Source: Marsupella aquatica (lineage: Eukaryota > Marchantiophyta). From it: a stretch of 64,000 nt of DNA. Under the pieces are notes generated by a model that saw only the letters and a program-made list of their open reading frames with translations, did not search any database and was not told the DNA's origin. The stretch lies in the NCBI GenBank assembly GCA_973895155.1, contig OZ316891.1:22072001-22136000 (forward strand). The letters are read 5' to 3'. The position numbers and the translations under genes were made by a program. How positions within the stretch are numbered: position 1 is the stretch's first letter; each line of letters starts with the position of its first letter. This document shows positions 1 to 11,281 of the stretch, one piece after another.

Positions 1-1697
1 GCCAGGGATGAATGCGGCAATTTCGTTTGTGACTCGATTGACGTTGCAATCCTTGACCCATAGCACCGTGTGGGCATGGAGTGATCCGCGGCCCTGCAAC
101 TCATACCTGATGACGTAGTGGATCACATTTCCAATTATGGCGCGTTTCGACAAAATGTAATCCTTGAAAAAACGTTGGATTCATTCGTGGAAGAGCACGG
201 CGCATTCAACAGGACAATCTTTCATGAGAAGGTCGGATTCATCCTCTTCACAATGTTCTCGAGGTCGGCGATCTCAGGCCAATGGATGTCGCTGATCTCG
301 TCACAAGTGAGCGTGAGGAAGAAGTGGGGCAGTCCCCATTTTCTCACCATGCACTTGAGGTCGTCGAGGTGTCTTCCGTGCCATGCCGGGCTCCCAGGAA
401 CGGCCTGCGTGATTGTCTTTTTTATCAGCATTTTGTATATTTCCTTCTCGCTAAAGTGGGGGCACCTCTCCTTGATCTGCATGTATTCCTTGTCGATTAC
501 TATCGTCCTGCTCATGCTTGCTACTTGGCTGGCCTGTCGCAATTGGTACATGATAAGCATGTACGGCTTGTACAAAGTGAATATGCTGAACAACTGTTGT
601 GTCCTTCGTTTCATGTAGTCGATCAAGCTGAGTTGTCCTCGATGGAAACCCCTCGAGTGGACGAACAAGAACGGGAACATTGCATTTTCCAATGTCAATT
701 GTGGATCATTTGACAGTCCTTCCGCATTGGTGTTGACGCTCTCTTCGGAGCACATTCTCTTGCGGTCGTACACGGTGCCGGAACGAAAGACCTGGTACTT
801 GCGCTTGTGTGAAGTCGGGATCCGGTAATGCACATCTTGGAGGATGTGCAGGTCGGGGTCGAATGGGTCAAAGTTCATGGATCTCGTGGTTATTCTCTTT
901 GCCCTCTTGTCTTTGATGATGTTCTCTACTCCGTCGGAACTTAGGATGCACAGTCCCAGTGACGGGTCTGGTAGTTCGACCAATGAAACGTATCTTTTGA
1001 AAAGTTGGTTGGTCGTCAAATTGAGTTCCATGACTTTGTATACCTGTCGCATGATCTCCTCTCGATTATTGCACTCTAGCGTGTCGAGATTCTAGGATAT
1101 GAGCGGGTTGTCAAGGAGGCTTTCCTTTTTGTAGAAGCCAGAGTGGAAGCCATTGTACTTTTGTATGATGCCTAGTCGACAGTTGATTAGCGAGAGCAAT
1201 TGCATGTACAACGGCTTCGCGGCTAGGATGTTGATCGCATATTGCGGAGATATGAAGGAGTTTATCTAGATACGGGCGGGGTTTCGCACGCAAGTCATGC
1301 ACACGTTGATTGTTCCATCTTGGTTCTCAATGTACTGGTTGACAAATGCGTTGCATATGCCGTATGGCGTCATGTTCACCTTTGGTACGGTGGTGAATGT
1401 CTTGTCGATCCTCGGAGTGTTTCTGTATTGAACTAGTCCGCACATCCCGCACACCTTCATGCCTTGGATTGTCTTTTGGCAGACTTCTCTCCATTCTTGG
1501 AGATACAATGGGGCTGAGGCCCATCCTTGACATAACAGACTTAGTGACTCGGCACAGGTGTTTATTGCATGCCTTCGTGCGACATGTCTCTTCTCGGACA
1601 TTGTACGCCGTGACATTTTTGGGGAGACCTATGCAAAGGATTATGGACTCGTCAGTTTTCTTAGCTAGGGTCCATCCAAAATTCGCTCAATGAAATT
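1..1697 (-). pseudogene. Helitron Rep (rolling-circle initiator) region, decayed and cut by the window edge
   Basis: Reading the minus strand from about 1697 to 1 gives, in several frames, the N-terminal half of a Helitron RepHel protein. First comes a cysteine-rich part with CGMCG and CMTC (about 1616-1266). Next is the conserved YNGFHSG...LLDNPL block (about 1110-1260). A 276-codon open stretch (1052-222) follows, with MFPFLFVHSRGFHRGQLSL and the FFLTLTCDEI...HWPEI signature of the Helitron_like_N domain. Past a frameshift near 225 and a TGA near 195, the frame continues into the Rep motif GRGSLHAHTVLWVKD, whose HxH pair binds the catalytic metal in Rep nucleases. The helicase half would lie outside the window. 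At least two frame changes and internal stops show that this copy is dead. Confidence 0.88.
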
Positions 1698-2096
1698 TCA
1701 GAAACGAGTCTTGCTTATCACGATCTCGTAGTTACCAAGAAGAGTTGGTTGCTTGGCTCCAACCCAAGTTAGCAGAGCGCCAAACACTACCCGAAAGTCA
1801 TGCCATAAACACTACTCAAAGGTCATGCCATAAACACTACTCGAAGGTGATGCCACTCATGAAGCAGGCGGCCGTGCCTGTATCCACCAACGCAACACCC
1901 AGATTATCGTTAGAACTTGTGACATTCACAAAAATTGGCTTGTTAGGATTTATAGTCATAACCTTACGTAATTTCTCTCACAATAACACCTTCTCTTTGA
2001 CAGGCATATCCCCTACAGGGACCTCATCAACTACTAAGGGTTCGGTCAGAGCAATACTTACATTATTGCCCTTTTGTCCTCCATCTCCGCTCGGCT

Positions 2097-2530
2097 TGCC
2101 ACCTTTGGTGGCACAATCCTTACTTCAATGATGACCCATGGCGCCACACGTGAATCACTATAAAGTTGTGCAGTTGTGTATGTAGGGTCTCTTGCCCCGT
2201 CGGGATACACACCAACTGGTTTGATAATAAGTGATGAGATTTTGGATATCACCCCTAAAGCTCATTTACCAAGACTTGTACCAAGTCAAGGCATAGTTCT
2301 CCTAGGTATTTTGGTTAGAGCATTACTTAATGCCCTTCTGCCCTCCATCTCCACTCGGCTTGCCACCTTTGGTGGAACAATCCTTACTTTGATGACCCAT
2401 GGCGCCACACGTGAATCACTATAAAGTTGTGCAGTTGTGTATGTAGTGTCTCTTGCCCCGTTGGGATACACACCAACTGGTTTTGATAATAAGTGATTAT
2501 CATTTGGATATCACCCCTAAAGCTCATTTA
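2097..2530. repeat. Tandem duplication of the zinc-knuckle segment (about 250 bp unit)
   Basis: The sequence from CTTGCCACCTTTGGTGG through the stretch ending CCCCTAAAGCTCATTTAC occurs at about 2097-2270 and again at about 2355-2530. The copies are nearly identical, with a few substitutions and small indels. It lies inside the retroelement scrap. Confidence 0.8.
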
Positions 2531-2930
2531 CGTTACACATCTCTAAGCGTGCCGCTCTAGGTACTTAGTGGTGACATGAGCACGAAGACCCTCAACTAGG
2601 TTTTCCCAAGTTAACGGCAAGGAGGAGTCCTCTTGCGACTTCTTCCAAGACTTGTACGGTCAAGTCAAGGCATAGTCCTCCCAGTTTTGGGTATCACCCC
2701 TAAAGCTCATTTACGTTACACATTTCTATTAAGCGTGCCGCTCTAGGTACTTAGTGGTGACATGAGCACGAAGACCCTCAACTAGGGTTTCCCAAGTTAA
2801 CGGCAAGGAGTCCTCTTGCAACTTCTTCCAAGACTTGTACCAAGTCAAGGCATAGTTCTCCCAGTTTTGGGTATCACCCCTAAAGCTCATTTACGTTACA
2901 CATCTCTAAGCGTGCCGCTCTAGGGTTCGG
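2505..2930. repeat. Tandem repeat of the gag block (about 180 bp unit, 2.3 copies)
   Basis: The unit starting CACCCCTAAAGCTCATTTAC and running through CTCTAGGTACTTAGTGGTGA and CTCAACTAGG begins near 2511, 2695 and 2876 (last copy partial). The copies differ by a few bases and by one loss of several bases near 2810. Each encodes the same Gag segment on the minus strand. Confidence 0.85.
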
Positions 2931-3274
2931 TTAGAGCAATACTAACATAATAATTACCAATCAAGGTATAGTTCTCCTAGGTATGCGAAACCCTATCGCA
3001 TCATTCACAAGATAGGCCCACAAAGATAATACGGTTTAGGTGGTGTTGGAGACACCCACGTAAACCCACAAGTAAATGGGCGTGGGCAAAAGCTACCATG
3101 TTAGCCGAATCAAGAAATTTGTCCAAGACAATGATCCCAACCGGGATCAAGTCTTGCGTTTGGACACTATGCTGGTGGAGGACGCTAGTGATCTAATGAA
3201 TTATATAGGTTTAATACTCAGTCAATATAAAGATATATTTGTATATATATATATATGTATATATTAAAAAAAAT

Positions 3275-5135
3275 TCTTCATGTTCTTTACAAAGTGAGGA
3301 TCTTTGTTGCAATTCAAAATTGTAATGACAAAAAGCAATTCAAACATGGCTATGATTTGGAGTTGGTCCGGATTTGAAGCACACTAAACCGTCTTAAAGG
3401 ACCGCAACAGAGTAAATGCCAAATTAAATAGCGAAAAGTTATATTAGAAAATAGCAAGGATTTTAGGGTTCAAGAATCATGTTAGGGACCACACAAAAAG
3501 CAGGAAGAACTTGAAGTCAGGAGACAGCAAACCTGTATGTAGAAGCGCTGTTTAACTTATTCGGAGCTTCTCTTCTCTAGGTAACTTGAAAACTCACGTC
3601 CAACTTCCCGAACACCATTAAGTAAGTCGGCCGACACACCATGCCCTTTCTGCAAGAAGACTTGTGTGAGTACCAAACAAACTTTCCATTAGATAAAGTG
3701 TCCACCTCTATAAGTTACACTAACTAGGCCTCTTACCCAAGACTCGTTGAAACTAGAGATATGAAGAAAGAAAAAGCTTGCACGGAAACAATTCTAAGTA
3801 TGCTTTAATTTGGGTTCATCTTTGCCCATCTAGAACTTCTTTGTTCACCCTCCCCCATACTGTTTTTTTGAAAGTCAGGAGACATCAAACCTGTATGTAG
3901 AAGTGCTGTTTAACTTATTCGGAGCTTCTCTTCTCTAGGTCACTTGAAAACTCACGTCCAACTTCCTGAACACCATTTAGTAAGTCGGCCGACACACCAT
4001 GACCTTTCTGCAAAAATTGTGTGAGTACCAAACAAACTTTCCATTAGATAAAGTGTCCACCTCTATAAGTTACATTAACTAGGCCTCTTATCCAAGACTC
4101 GTTGAAACTAGAGATATGAAGAAAGAAAAAGCTTGCACGGAAACAATTCTAAGTATGCTTTAATTTGGGTTCATCTTTGCCCATCTAGTTCTTTGTCCAC
4201 CCTGCCCCATACTGTTTTTTTTGTTTATCTTCATTTTTTAAGTTGTGTGATTATTAAAGACTCATTATCAGTTTTGTCTTTATTGGGAGTTGCCAACTCT
4301 AGACCATAGGCCTTAAGTAGCTTTGCAAATTATTAGTAAGATAGCTTAGCCTATAAAATACATCTCACATAAAATTGTGACTCATTTAAGTTTATTTCAG
4401 GTGTCAATCTAATTTCATGTTGTTTACGAAGTGAGGATCTTTGTTGCAATTCAAAATTGTAATGACAAAACACAATTCAGACATGGCTATGATTTGGAAT
4501 TGGTCCGGATTCGAAGCAAACTAAACCGTCTTAAAAGGACCGCAACAAAGTAAATGCCAAATTAAAAAACCAAATTATATTAGAAAATAGCAAGGAGTTT
4601 AGCGTTCAATAATCATGTTAGGGACCACACAAAAAGCAGGAAGAACTTGATGTCAGGAGACAGCAAACCTGTATGTAGAAGTGCTGTTTAACTTATCCGG
4701 AGCTTCACTTCTCTAGGTAACTTGAAAACTCACGTCCAACTTCCCGAACATTAAGTAAGTCGGCTTACACAGCATGCCCTTTCTGCAAGAAGACTTGTGT
4801 GAGTATCAAACAAACTTTCCATTAGATAAAGTGTCCACCTGTAATAAGTTACACTAACTAGGCCTCTTACCCAAGGTTCCTTGAAAGTAGAGATATGTAG
4901 AAAGAAAGAGCTTGCACGCAAACAATTCTAAGTATGCTTTAATTTGGGTTCATCTTTGCCCATATAGTTCTTTGTTCACCCTCCCCCATACTGTTTTTTT
5001 TGTTTATCTTCATTTTTTAAGTTGTGTGATTATTAAAGACTCATTATCAGTTTTGTCTTTATTGGGAGTTGCTAACTCTAGACCATAGGCCTTACATAGC
5101 TTTGAAAATTATTAGTAAGATAGCCTAGCCTATAA
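3275..5135. repeat. Segment present three times in tandem (500-720 bp units)
   Basis: Copy 1 is about 3275-3870, copy 2 about 3872-4400 (lacking the first part), and copy 3 about 4412-5135. Shared landmarks are AAGTGAGGATCTTTGTTGCA (3290, 4430), GACAGCAAACCTGTATGTAG or near variants (3523, 3883, 4661) and GTTGTGTGATTATTAAAGAC (4243, 5021). No reading frame is kept between copies, and I see no LTR-like terminal dinucleotides or tRNA primer site. I read it as segmental duplication of non-coding DNA. Confidence 0.8.
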
Positions 5136-6820
5136 AATACATCTGACTATAAATTTCAGTCTAATTATAGGCTCTAAGTATGGGTAGGGTTTCTCTACAT
5201 GCAGATTGCTACTGTCTGTAATGATTCTGGCCTCCTTGAAATAAGGATTTGTCCTATGCTGTGATATGGCAGCAGCCCAAGTTGTATTAAAGAACTGCTG
5301 TCGTGTGTTACTCCTTTTTAGTTCGCCGGGTGTTTAGCCATTGAGTTCTTGTACTAGGACTGAATGCGTTTACTATTTTGAAGTTGAGTTGTGATCATCT
5401 GCTCTCCTTTCAAGATCAGTCTCGATTACCAAAAACCTTCGGCTCGCAGGAACTCGACTGTGATGCATTACAATGACTTTTTTGGGCCAGCTTAATTGAG
5501 ATGATTGTTCATTTGCTCTCCTTTCAAGATCGGCTTGTGGGAGGTCGCTAAGTTCAAGGCTATAGAATCTCAATACATGGAGGCATTTCAACTGTAGCTA
5601 TTTGATGTATAGTATAAGTTAGTTTCCTTGCTTGTGAAGGAAAAAAATGGTGAATGCCCTAATCATAGGCGCTTTGGTGTAAGTCTTGGCCAAACTACTT
5701 GACACTGAACATGAATTTTGAGGTGCCAGTTTAGGGACAACATTGCAATTGCCAAGTGGACGTCGTCAGCAAGTTTTGCTATAAATGATTGTGAAAGTGT
5801 ATGTTGCTGACTTCAATTCCTGAAAGCACATGATATTACAGTCCCCAAGGGCAAAGGGTCTATTATTGAGCACTGATTCCATGCTGAGGACAAGATCGTT
5901 CCTAACTTGACTCCACATATTTACAGTTCTCGCCCGAGAATGACAATTAATTACTCAGTGTGTTTGACAAGGAGGTGCTCATAAGAAAGTTGACCTTGTT
6001 CGATCGATCTGCTTTTGCCTTTTTCTTCTGCTCAGGTCGCTGCCTTACAGCTCTTCTCTGCCCCGATCGTGTATGGCCCACTCGAACAAAAAAATCTATC
6101 TGGAAAAACATGGTGGGAAATCTCAGGGCGCAGTAAAGTTAAGAGCCACCAACAAAGGTAAGGGCCGAATGTGTATCTGTAAGGAGTCTCTAGAGCAGAA
6201 TGATGCAGATTATAAGTGACTCTAAATTCTCACGCGACATTGATATCTTATTTATTAATGCTTTGTGACATGATTCCAACCAGTTTCAATTCAACACCAA
6301 TTTTGGTCGACATGGATTGGCTTCCAATCGAAGTGTTGCCTGCTGCTCAAAATTAATCTAATATCCACAAACTTGAGTCGAAAGCAGATTGAAAAAGTTA
6401 CAAAACAAAGGCAAAGCCGATCATTTTATTAAACAAGGAAATTAAACAGTGAAGTCCTGATTGGAATTTGGAACACAAAACTAAACTTCCCTACTGCTTT
6501 GCGCAATTCAGCACACGGCAGGGGAGATGAAACGAGGTTTTTCAATGTGCAGAATTGTAAACCGACCTTTACTCCTCTTCAATGCCGACAGTAAATTTCT
6601 ATGCTCACAATCAGACATTGGGTTTAGTCTATGGAAACATCAAACTCAATCAGCAAGAACTGGTGAGACTAGGGACCTCCACTACAAACCGCGGTTAGTA
6701 ACATGCTGTGTAAAAGTAATTAACTGGAACTGCACTCACACGTTTTGTGAACACAATCAATCAAAGGTCAATATTTAATATATAGTTGACATTGGCGATT
6801 GCATTTTCCCGATTTTGTTT
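5136..6820. other. No recognisable gene
   Basis: Only short unsupported frames occur here. A phrase CTCTCCTTTCAAGATC is duplicated at about 5402 and 5518. I see no repeat family, RNA gene or conserved domain. Confidence 0.5.
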
Positions 6821-6821
6821 C

Positions 6822-7250
6822 TCTCCTGCAGCTTTCGGAAGAGCTAATTAAGGTCGAGAAGGTTCCGTAATTTCTCGAGTCCTAATTTTGAGTACTGTCT
6901 AACTTGGCTTGTTTGTTCTCACTCAAATTCATCTCATCACAAGGCTCTGGGTGAATTGTCATTCAGAGAATCATGTTCCAGACGAAAGAATTGAAGGAAG
7001 GTTTACGCAGGAACAGGATGAACTCCGGGTCCGTGTGGCCGATTTAGAAAAGAAGCTACAAGAGCGCACGCAAGAACTGATCGAGGGAATCAGAAAGTTC
7101 TCGTACAGCAGAAAGTGCAAAATTTGGTATATTGCAGACCAAGATGAAGGAGTTGGAAAAGCGTTGAGAAACATATGTAAGCTTTTGGTCGATCTCCACG
7201 TGCGTCCGTCATACTTGATGAGATGTTTTCATCTTCAGACTCAGGAGTAA
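6822..7250 (+). pseudogene. Possible coiled-coil gene fragment, perhaps from a kinesin stalk
   Basis: The frame around 6970-7090 encodes a heptad-rich, charged segment (EGRFTQEQDELRVRVADLEK followed by KLQERTQELIEG). About 70 bases later another frame gives a QTKMKELEK-like phrase. Upstream, a pyrimidine tract and AG at about 6832 precede a short open piece reading LSEELIKVEK, which looks like an exon. Alternation of K, E, L and Q is typical of long coiled coils such as plant KIN-14 stalks. No motor domain or other diagnostic motif is present and the frame shifts, so the family is a guess. Confidence 0.25.
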
Positions 7251-7547
7251 ATGGAAACATTACTTAATTACTGTTGAAAGGAAGGCAGAAGGGGAAGATT
7301 TAATTGACATGCTTTCATCTCGGACTTCGGAGCAAATGGAGTGCGGTAAACAAAAGAAATACCGAAAGCAGCAGGCGTACAATAAATCGACATGTTCTCG
7401 AATCAAACATCGCACAAAGGTGAATCTACTGCTAAAATGCGTCACCAGGCCATGCCCTGCGTAAGCAATTACCTCCCCTGTCGTGCATGGCTACTGTCCT
7501 CTCCTGTCGTGTATAGATTAGAGTTTTGACCTGCATTCGTTGCTAGT

Positions 7548-7634
7548 CAATGTCCTTATCGATGTCCTTATCGATTCTCTTATCGATGTCCTTATCGATT
7601 CTCTTATCGATGTCCTTATCGATTCTCTTTGCTT
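7548..7634. repeat. Minisatellite, about 24-bp unit
   Basis: The phrase GATGTCCTTATCGATTCTCT is repeated about three and a half times, alternating TCCTTATCGAT and TCTCTTATCGAT. Confidence 0.9.
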
Positions 7635-7639
7635 CTCCT

Positions 7640-8159
7640 TCTTTCTGCTCGATCTATTTGTTTCTGATTAAGATGTGTTGCGCCTCTTTTCTGTCCTCGA
7701 TCAGTTCTCATTTCAAGAGGCAAAACTCCTTTCGAGCTTTCCTCTTTTTTCATTACTTTCATCAAAAGCCTTCCTCCCTTTCGAAATGTTGATGTGCTTC
7801 TTTTGTTCTGACGGTTTTATTTCGGCAGTTACACAGGAATAGGGTTACTGTTTAAGTTGATCACTATTTACTTTTACAAAAAAACATTTATAAATTTAAG
7901 TAAAGAGAATATGGGTGAATGTTTTTAATCTCGCCCTTTGTATCAATAGATTTGGATGAATTACTTTTAATTACTTTTACATTATGTTTTGACGGCATGG
8001 CGTCCATAAAATTACACGAAAAGCGACGTAAACAAGATGGAGAGGAGTTTATTCGTTGCGCAAACATGACCATTCTTGTTTGTTGCGGTTGTTGCTGACG
8101 TGGCACGCTGTGGTGCCAGGAATTTTGGAAGGAACCTCTAGTGGGGTCCGTAAATAATA
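7640..8159. other. No recognisable gene
   Basis: AT-rich sequence with no supported frame. The stretch around 8098-8135 (GTGGCACGCTGTGGTGCCAG) matches, inverted, the sequence near 30,320-30,345, so it probably belongs to a dispersed repeat. Confidence 0.4.
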
Positions 8160-8164
8160 ATAAA

Positions 8165-8900
8165 TACAATGAATGATTTTATGAAACAAAAACCGGGATG
8201 GAAGGAGACATTGTTTGTGCTCATCCCCATGGACCGCCTAAGTAACTTTCTTTTACATCAATAAAGTAACTGCCTCTTACACCAATAATAAAAGGAACCA
8301 GTAGTGGATTGCAGTTGACTACTTTAAAAGAAAGTAGTCAAGACATCATGGTGATCTTGAGTAATGGTATTGATGTCTTTATATCCTTCAAGTTGAAGAT
8401 GGTCAAGTTCCTGAGGAAACTGGTTAAAATTGAAACCAGGTGCAAGGGTAAGGAGACCATTTATGGTCACTTCAGTCAAAAGTGTAAACAGTGTTATCTG
8501 AGTCAATTGAAATGTTCTGAGCAAGTCCATCCAAGCCTTGCCAGTCCATCCGGGCTTTAGTTTCATGATTTTACAGAAAACAATGCAAAATGAATGTTCA
8601 GACTATAAGGTCATGAGTTTTTAAAATAGAATTATAGACAACAGTGACAAACTTACAGTCCATTGGGGCAATGTGGAATCCATGTGTGGCTTCATGCAAT
8701 GCTATATGGACGCAAATGTTTTCCCTTTTTCTGACCCCCCAAAAAGGAAAATTCTCTTCTCAAGAGGAAAAAAGCCAATAATCTTTCATCTCATGTCAAT
8801 CTATTTCCCCTTTACCAGCTCCATGCCAAAAACCTTCAGGCATATCAAGTTAATCTCTTTCTCCTCTAATGCTCCATGCCAAAAAGTACCTGATGCATCG
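8165..8900 (+). repeat. Dispersed non-coding repeat, copy 1 (direct copy at 30.9-31.6 kb)
   Basis: From the phrase GGATGGAAGGAGACATTGTT to CTAATGCTCCATGCC this stretch aligns along its length, in the same orientation, with about 30,910-31,605. Both include AAGACATCATG-GTGATCTTGAGTAATG and the CCCCTTTACCAGCTCCATGC block. Both end in a pentanucleotide microsatellite, (AGTAT)n here and (GTCTA)n in the other copy. No frame is conserved. It is probably a non-autonomous transposon. Confidence 0.75.
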
Positions 8901-8901
8901 G

Positions 8902-8964
8902 GTATAGTATAGTATAGTATAGTATAGTATAGTATAGTATAGTATAGTATAGTATAGTATAGTC
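8902..8964. repeat. (AGTAT)n microsatellite
   Basis: About twelve perfect tandem AGTAT units. The array served as the insertion site of the SINE that follows. Confidence 0.97.
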
Positions 8965-9098
8965 CATAGAGGCATGACTGAGTGGTAGCTCATCTGAGTG
9001 AAGACTGATAGGTCTTGGGTTCAAGGCTGGGTTGTGACTGACTATTCCCTTTCTGTGGGGTTTCACAGATTTCTCCAAAAAGAAGAAGAAGAAAAAAA
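8965..9098 (+). mobile_element. tRNA-derived SINE with A and B boxes, A-rich tail and 14-bp target duplication
   Basis: The 134-bp unit begins AGAGGCATGACTGAGTGGTAGC, which carries a pol III A-box-like motif. It has a B box, GGTTCAAGGC, at about 9018-9027 and ends in AAGAAGAAGAAGAAAAAAA. The 14 bases AGTATAGTATAGTC lie directly before it (8951-8964) and directly after it (9099-9112), a clear target-site duplication from L1-type priming. The head does not form a convincing complete cloverleaf, so it is not a tRNA gene. Related heads occur at 9282 (+) and 28,171 (-). Confidence 0.85.
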
Positions 9099-9281
9099 AG
9101 TATAGTATAGTCAGAGAAACCCTTGTATGTAGCACATGCATTATACAAGGTACACTCTAGAGTCTTATCCTTCATGTTTCAATTATGTAAACACACAATG
9201 GGAGGGTTTTGGCAGGATTTCTTATTTCTTATTACAATAGTTTATATATCTATCATGGACCAAGAACTAAAGGCTCTGCCC

Positions 9282-9400
9282 AGAGAGGCATGGCTGTGTG
9301 GTAGCTCTCTTGACTTGAGACCCATAGGGTTAGAGTTCAAACGCTTTAAAGCCCTTTAAAAACAAGGACAAAGAGCTCCAGGAGAGGGATCCCAAAAGGA
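9282..9400 (+). mobile_element. SINE-like copy 2
   Basis: AGAGGCATGGCTGTGTGGTAGC, followed 40 bases later by a B-box-like GAGTTCAAACGC, matches the head of the SINE at 8965. The tail differs and no target duplication is evident. It lies inside the left arm of the large inverted repeat and was duplicated with it. Confidence 0.6.
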
Positions 9401-9894
9401 AAACCAGGTTTAATTTAAATATTGTTTGAGCAATCTTGTTCAAATAGTGTCTTTATGGGGGAATGAAGAAAAATTAGGTTTGTTTTCTTTTGGGCAATCT
9501 TGTTCAATTTAGTCTCATCTTACAAAGAAAAAAGGGGTAAGTTCAATTTAATAGTACTTTTCCCGTGGGCAATCTTGTTCACTTGAAGTTCACCGTATGA
9601 GAAAGATAGAGGCCCCTAGTGACATACATTCTTTGCAGTGAAGGGCGCGTGAAAATGATAATATTACTAGGGTGTGTCAAAGTTGCAGAAGTTTGGCCAT
9701 GGCAATAACTTCTTCAGAGGGTCGTGTAAAATTTTTATTTTTATTTTTCACTAGTCTCTACAATGACTTATGGTCATGGCAAATGACCAAAAAGTACTGG
9801 GTTATGAATTGCTAACCCATAACTTTTTCTGTCCATGCCATAACGTTAAGTACTAAGTCAACGTCCTTCAAATCGTAAGCTTGAGATGCAGTAT

Positions 9895-10290
9895 TGAATG
9901 ACCAAGGCGCAATAGAAAACAATAAATGAGTTTCCAGGAATGCCTAGTCAAGAATAAACCAGCCTAGAGTGGCTAACTCACGCGGTAGACAACATTGAAT
10001 GTCCAAAACCCAATTGCAAAAAATAAAATGAGTTTCCAGGAATGCCTAGTCAAGAATAAACCAACCTCGAGTGGCTAACTCACCGGATAGACAAACATTG
10101 AATGTCCAAAACCCAATTGAAAAAAATAAAATGAGTTTCCAGAAGTGCCTAGTCAAGAATAAACCAACCTTCGAGTGGCTAACTCACCGGATAGACAAAC
10201 ATTGAATGTCCAAAACCCAATTGAAAAAAATAAAATGAGTTTCCAGGAATCTCTAGTCAAGAATAAACCAACCTCGAGTGGCTGAACTCA
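9895..10290. repeat. Tandem repeat, about 105-bp unit, four copies
   Basis: The unit containing AATGAGTTTCCAGGAATGCC, AGTCAAGAATAAACCA and CATTGAATGTCCAAAACCCA repeats at about 9925, 10,030, 10,130 and 10,235 with small differences. The right arm of the inverted repeat (27,190-27,330) has only one to two units, so the array expanded or shrank after the duplication. Confidence 0.9.
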
Positions 10291-10723
10291 CTGGAGAAAT
10301 ATACCCTTGACAGCGTTTGAGACCTTCCTTTGCCGTGATTGATTGTCTCATGGGTGCACAGTGAAGGATTCATGCAGAGAAAGAAAGAAAGCTGTGCCTG
10401 ACTCGGAAGAACAGAGGGAGGTCGATCATGACAATATCACGGGCTTCGAATGTCCAGTCGTAATAACTCTCGAGCTAGAGGAGCCAGGAACAAATTGAAT
10501 TGGACTTCAAAGAGGATCCGGCAAGAAGAGGAAAAGGTGGCGGAACGACGGGGCGGAAATTGCCGTAGAAGAAATTGATCAACAGGTTAAGTGTGGAAAC
10601 TGCGCTCCATCATGAGCTGCGATATCATAATAACGTTTCGTTGTCTGCCATTGTTTTCATAAAGCAGGCAACATGTACAAACTATCAAGTTGATCCACAT
10701 CCATAAAAAATGAGTTTACCTAA

Positions 10724-11017
10724 GTAGAGTCCAGAGCCATTCACACGAAGTCTAATCGATCAGATAGAGATGCACAAAAGCACAAAAACTGGGATGCCTC
10801 CAAGTTTTGGTACTTTCTCCATGCAACAATAGTTGGTACAGGACAGCGTAACAAACTTGGAAGGCAATTGTGGCAGTATTCGGACGGCGAGCCTGGTGGC
10901 GAACATGGTTTCATTTTGGATTTGTGTGTTTTCGAAAACAGCTTTCGAAGCTGTATGGAAAGCTTGATTTTTGAGGACCTTTCGTTAGAGATGAGAATTA
11001 TTGCAGCTCAGGGATGA
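10724..11017 (+). other. Unrecognised 97-codon frame conserved in both inverted-repeat arms
   Basis: After a stop at 10,721 the frame runs VESRAIH... to IIAAQG and a TGA at 11,015. It contains NWDASKFWYFLHATIVGTGQ and QYSDGEPGGEHGFIL. The opposite arm (26,463-26,753, minus) keeps the same frame and stop with about a dozen scattered differences and a net one-codon length change. Conservation of frame and composition between diverged copies suggests an exon of a real or recently real gene. I do not recognise the family. It has no start codon at its beginning, so it would be an internal or last exon. Confidence 0.4.
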
Positions 11018-11281
11018 AACAATGACATACGTATCACTTATCACAGATGAGTACTGAAGGCCCACACGCACTTCCAATGCTGTCTCAAAAATACACAATC
11101 TGGAGGTCCAAATCCAGCCTGACAAAGCTCTTGACACACGGTCTAGCACGCTGTTAGGATCTAGTCCGAGAACCCCATGACATTACAGTAACGATGGAGG
11201 CCCTATGATTGTTCATCTTTGCCTCACCTTTCCTTCTGATGACGATCAAGCTAGTAGGGCAGAATGTAAGTTGAGAACTAC

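Larger units (their letters stand above)
1830..2935 (-). mobile_element. Gag-protease scrap of an LTR retrotransposon, internally duplicated
   Basis: On the minus strand three retroelement signatures follow each other. (1) Gag-like blocks containing ALTWYKSWKKLQ and LPLTWETLVEGLRAHV occur about three times between 2510 and 2930. (2) A CCHC zinc knuckle occurs twice. The copy at about 2377-2417 reads FTCGAMGHQSKDC, with the first Cys codon now TGA, and the copy near 2120-2165 also has a TGA inside. (3) An aspartic protease-like segment with LGVALVDTGTAACFMSG lies at about 1850-1910. Many stops interrupt all frames. The order gag, knuckle, protease matches Ty3/gypsy or Copia Gag-Pol, but too little remains to choose a superfamily. 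Confidence 0.65.
9130..11281 (+). repeat. Left arm of a large inverted repeat (about 2.1 kb)
   Basis: This stretch aligns, reverse-complemented, with 26,198-28,320. Shared landmarks include the SINE head (9282 / 28,171), a passage about the size of a promoter near 9600-9760 / 27,600-27,770, GTGCACAGTGAAGGATTCATG (10,353 / 27,110), TTTTCGAAAACAGCTTTCG (10,931 / 26,533) and CCCCATGACATTACAGTAAC (11,173 / 26,288). Indels separate the arms, notably an expanded 105-bp tandem array here. About 15 kb, including all recognisable host genes, lies between them. The arms may be two opposite insertions of one transposon or a captured gene piece. Confidence 0.8.

Noticed and set aside
3275-5135. LTRs of a retrotransposon
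   Set aside because: Three tandem copies without internal coding region, TG/CA ends, primer site or polypurine tract.
8965-9098. Functional tRNA gene
   Set aside because: A and B boxes are present, but the arms do not pair into a full cloverleaf, the unit is flanked by a target duplication and it ends in an A-rich tail. It is a SINE.
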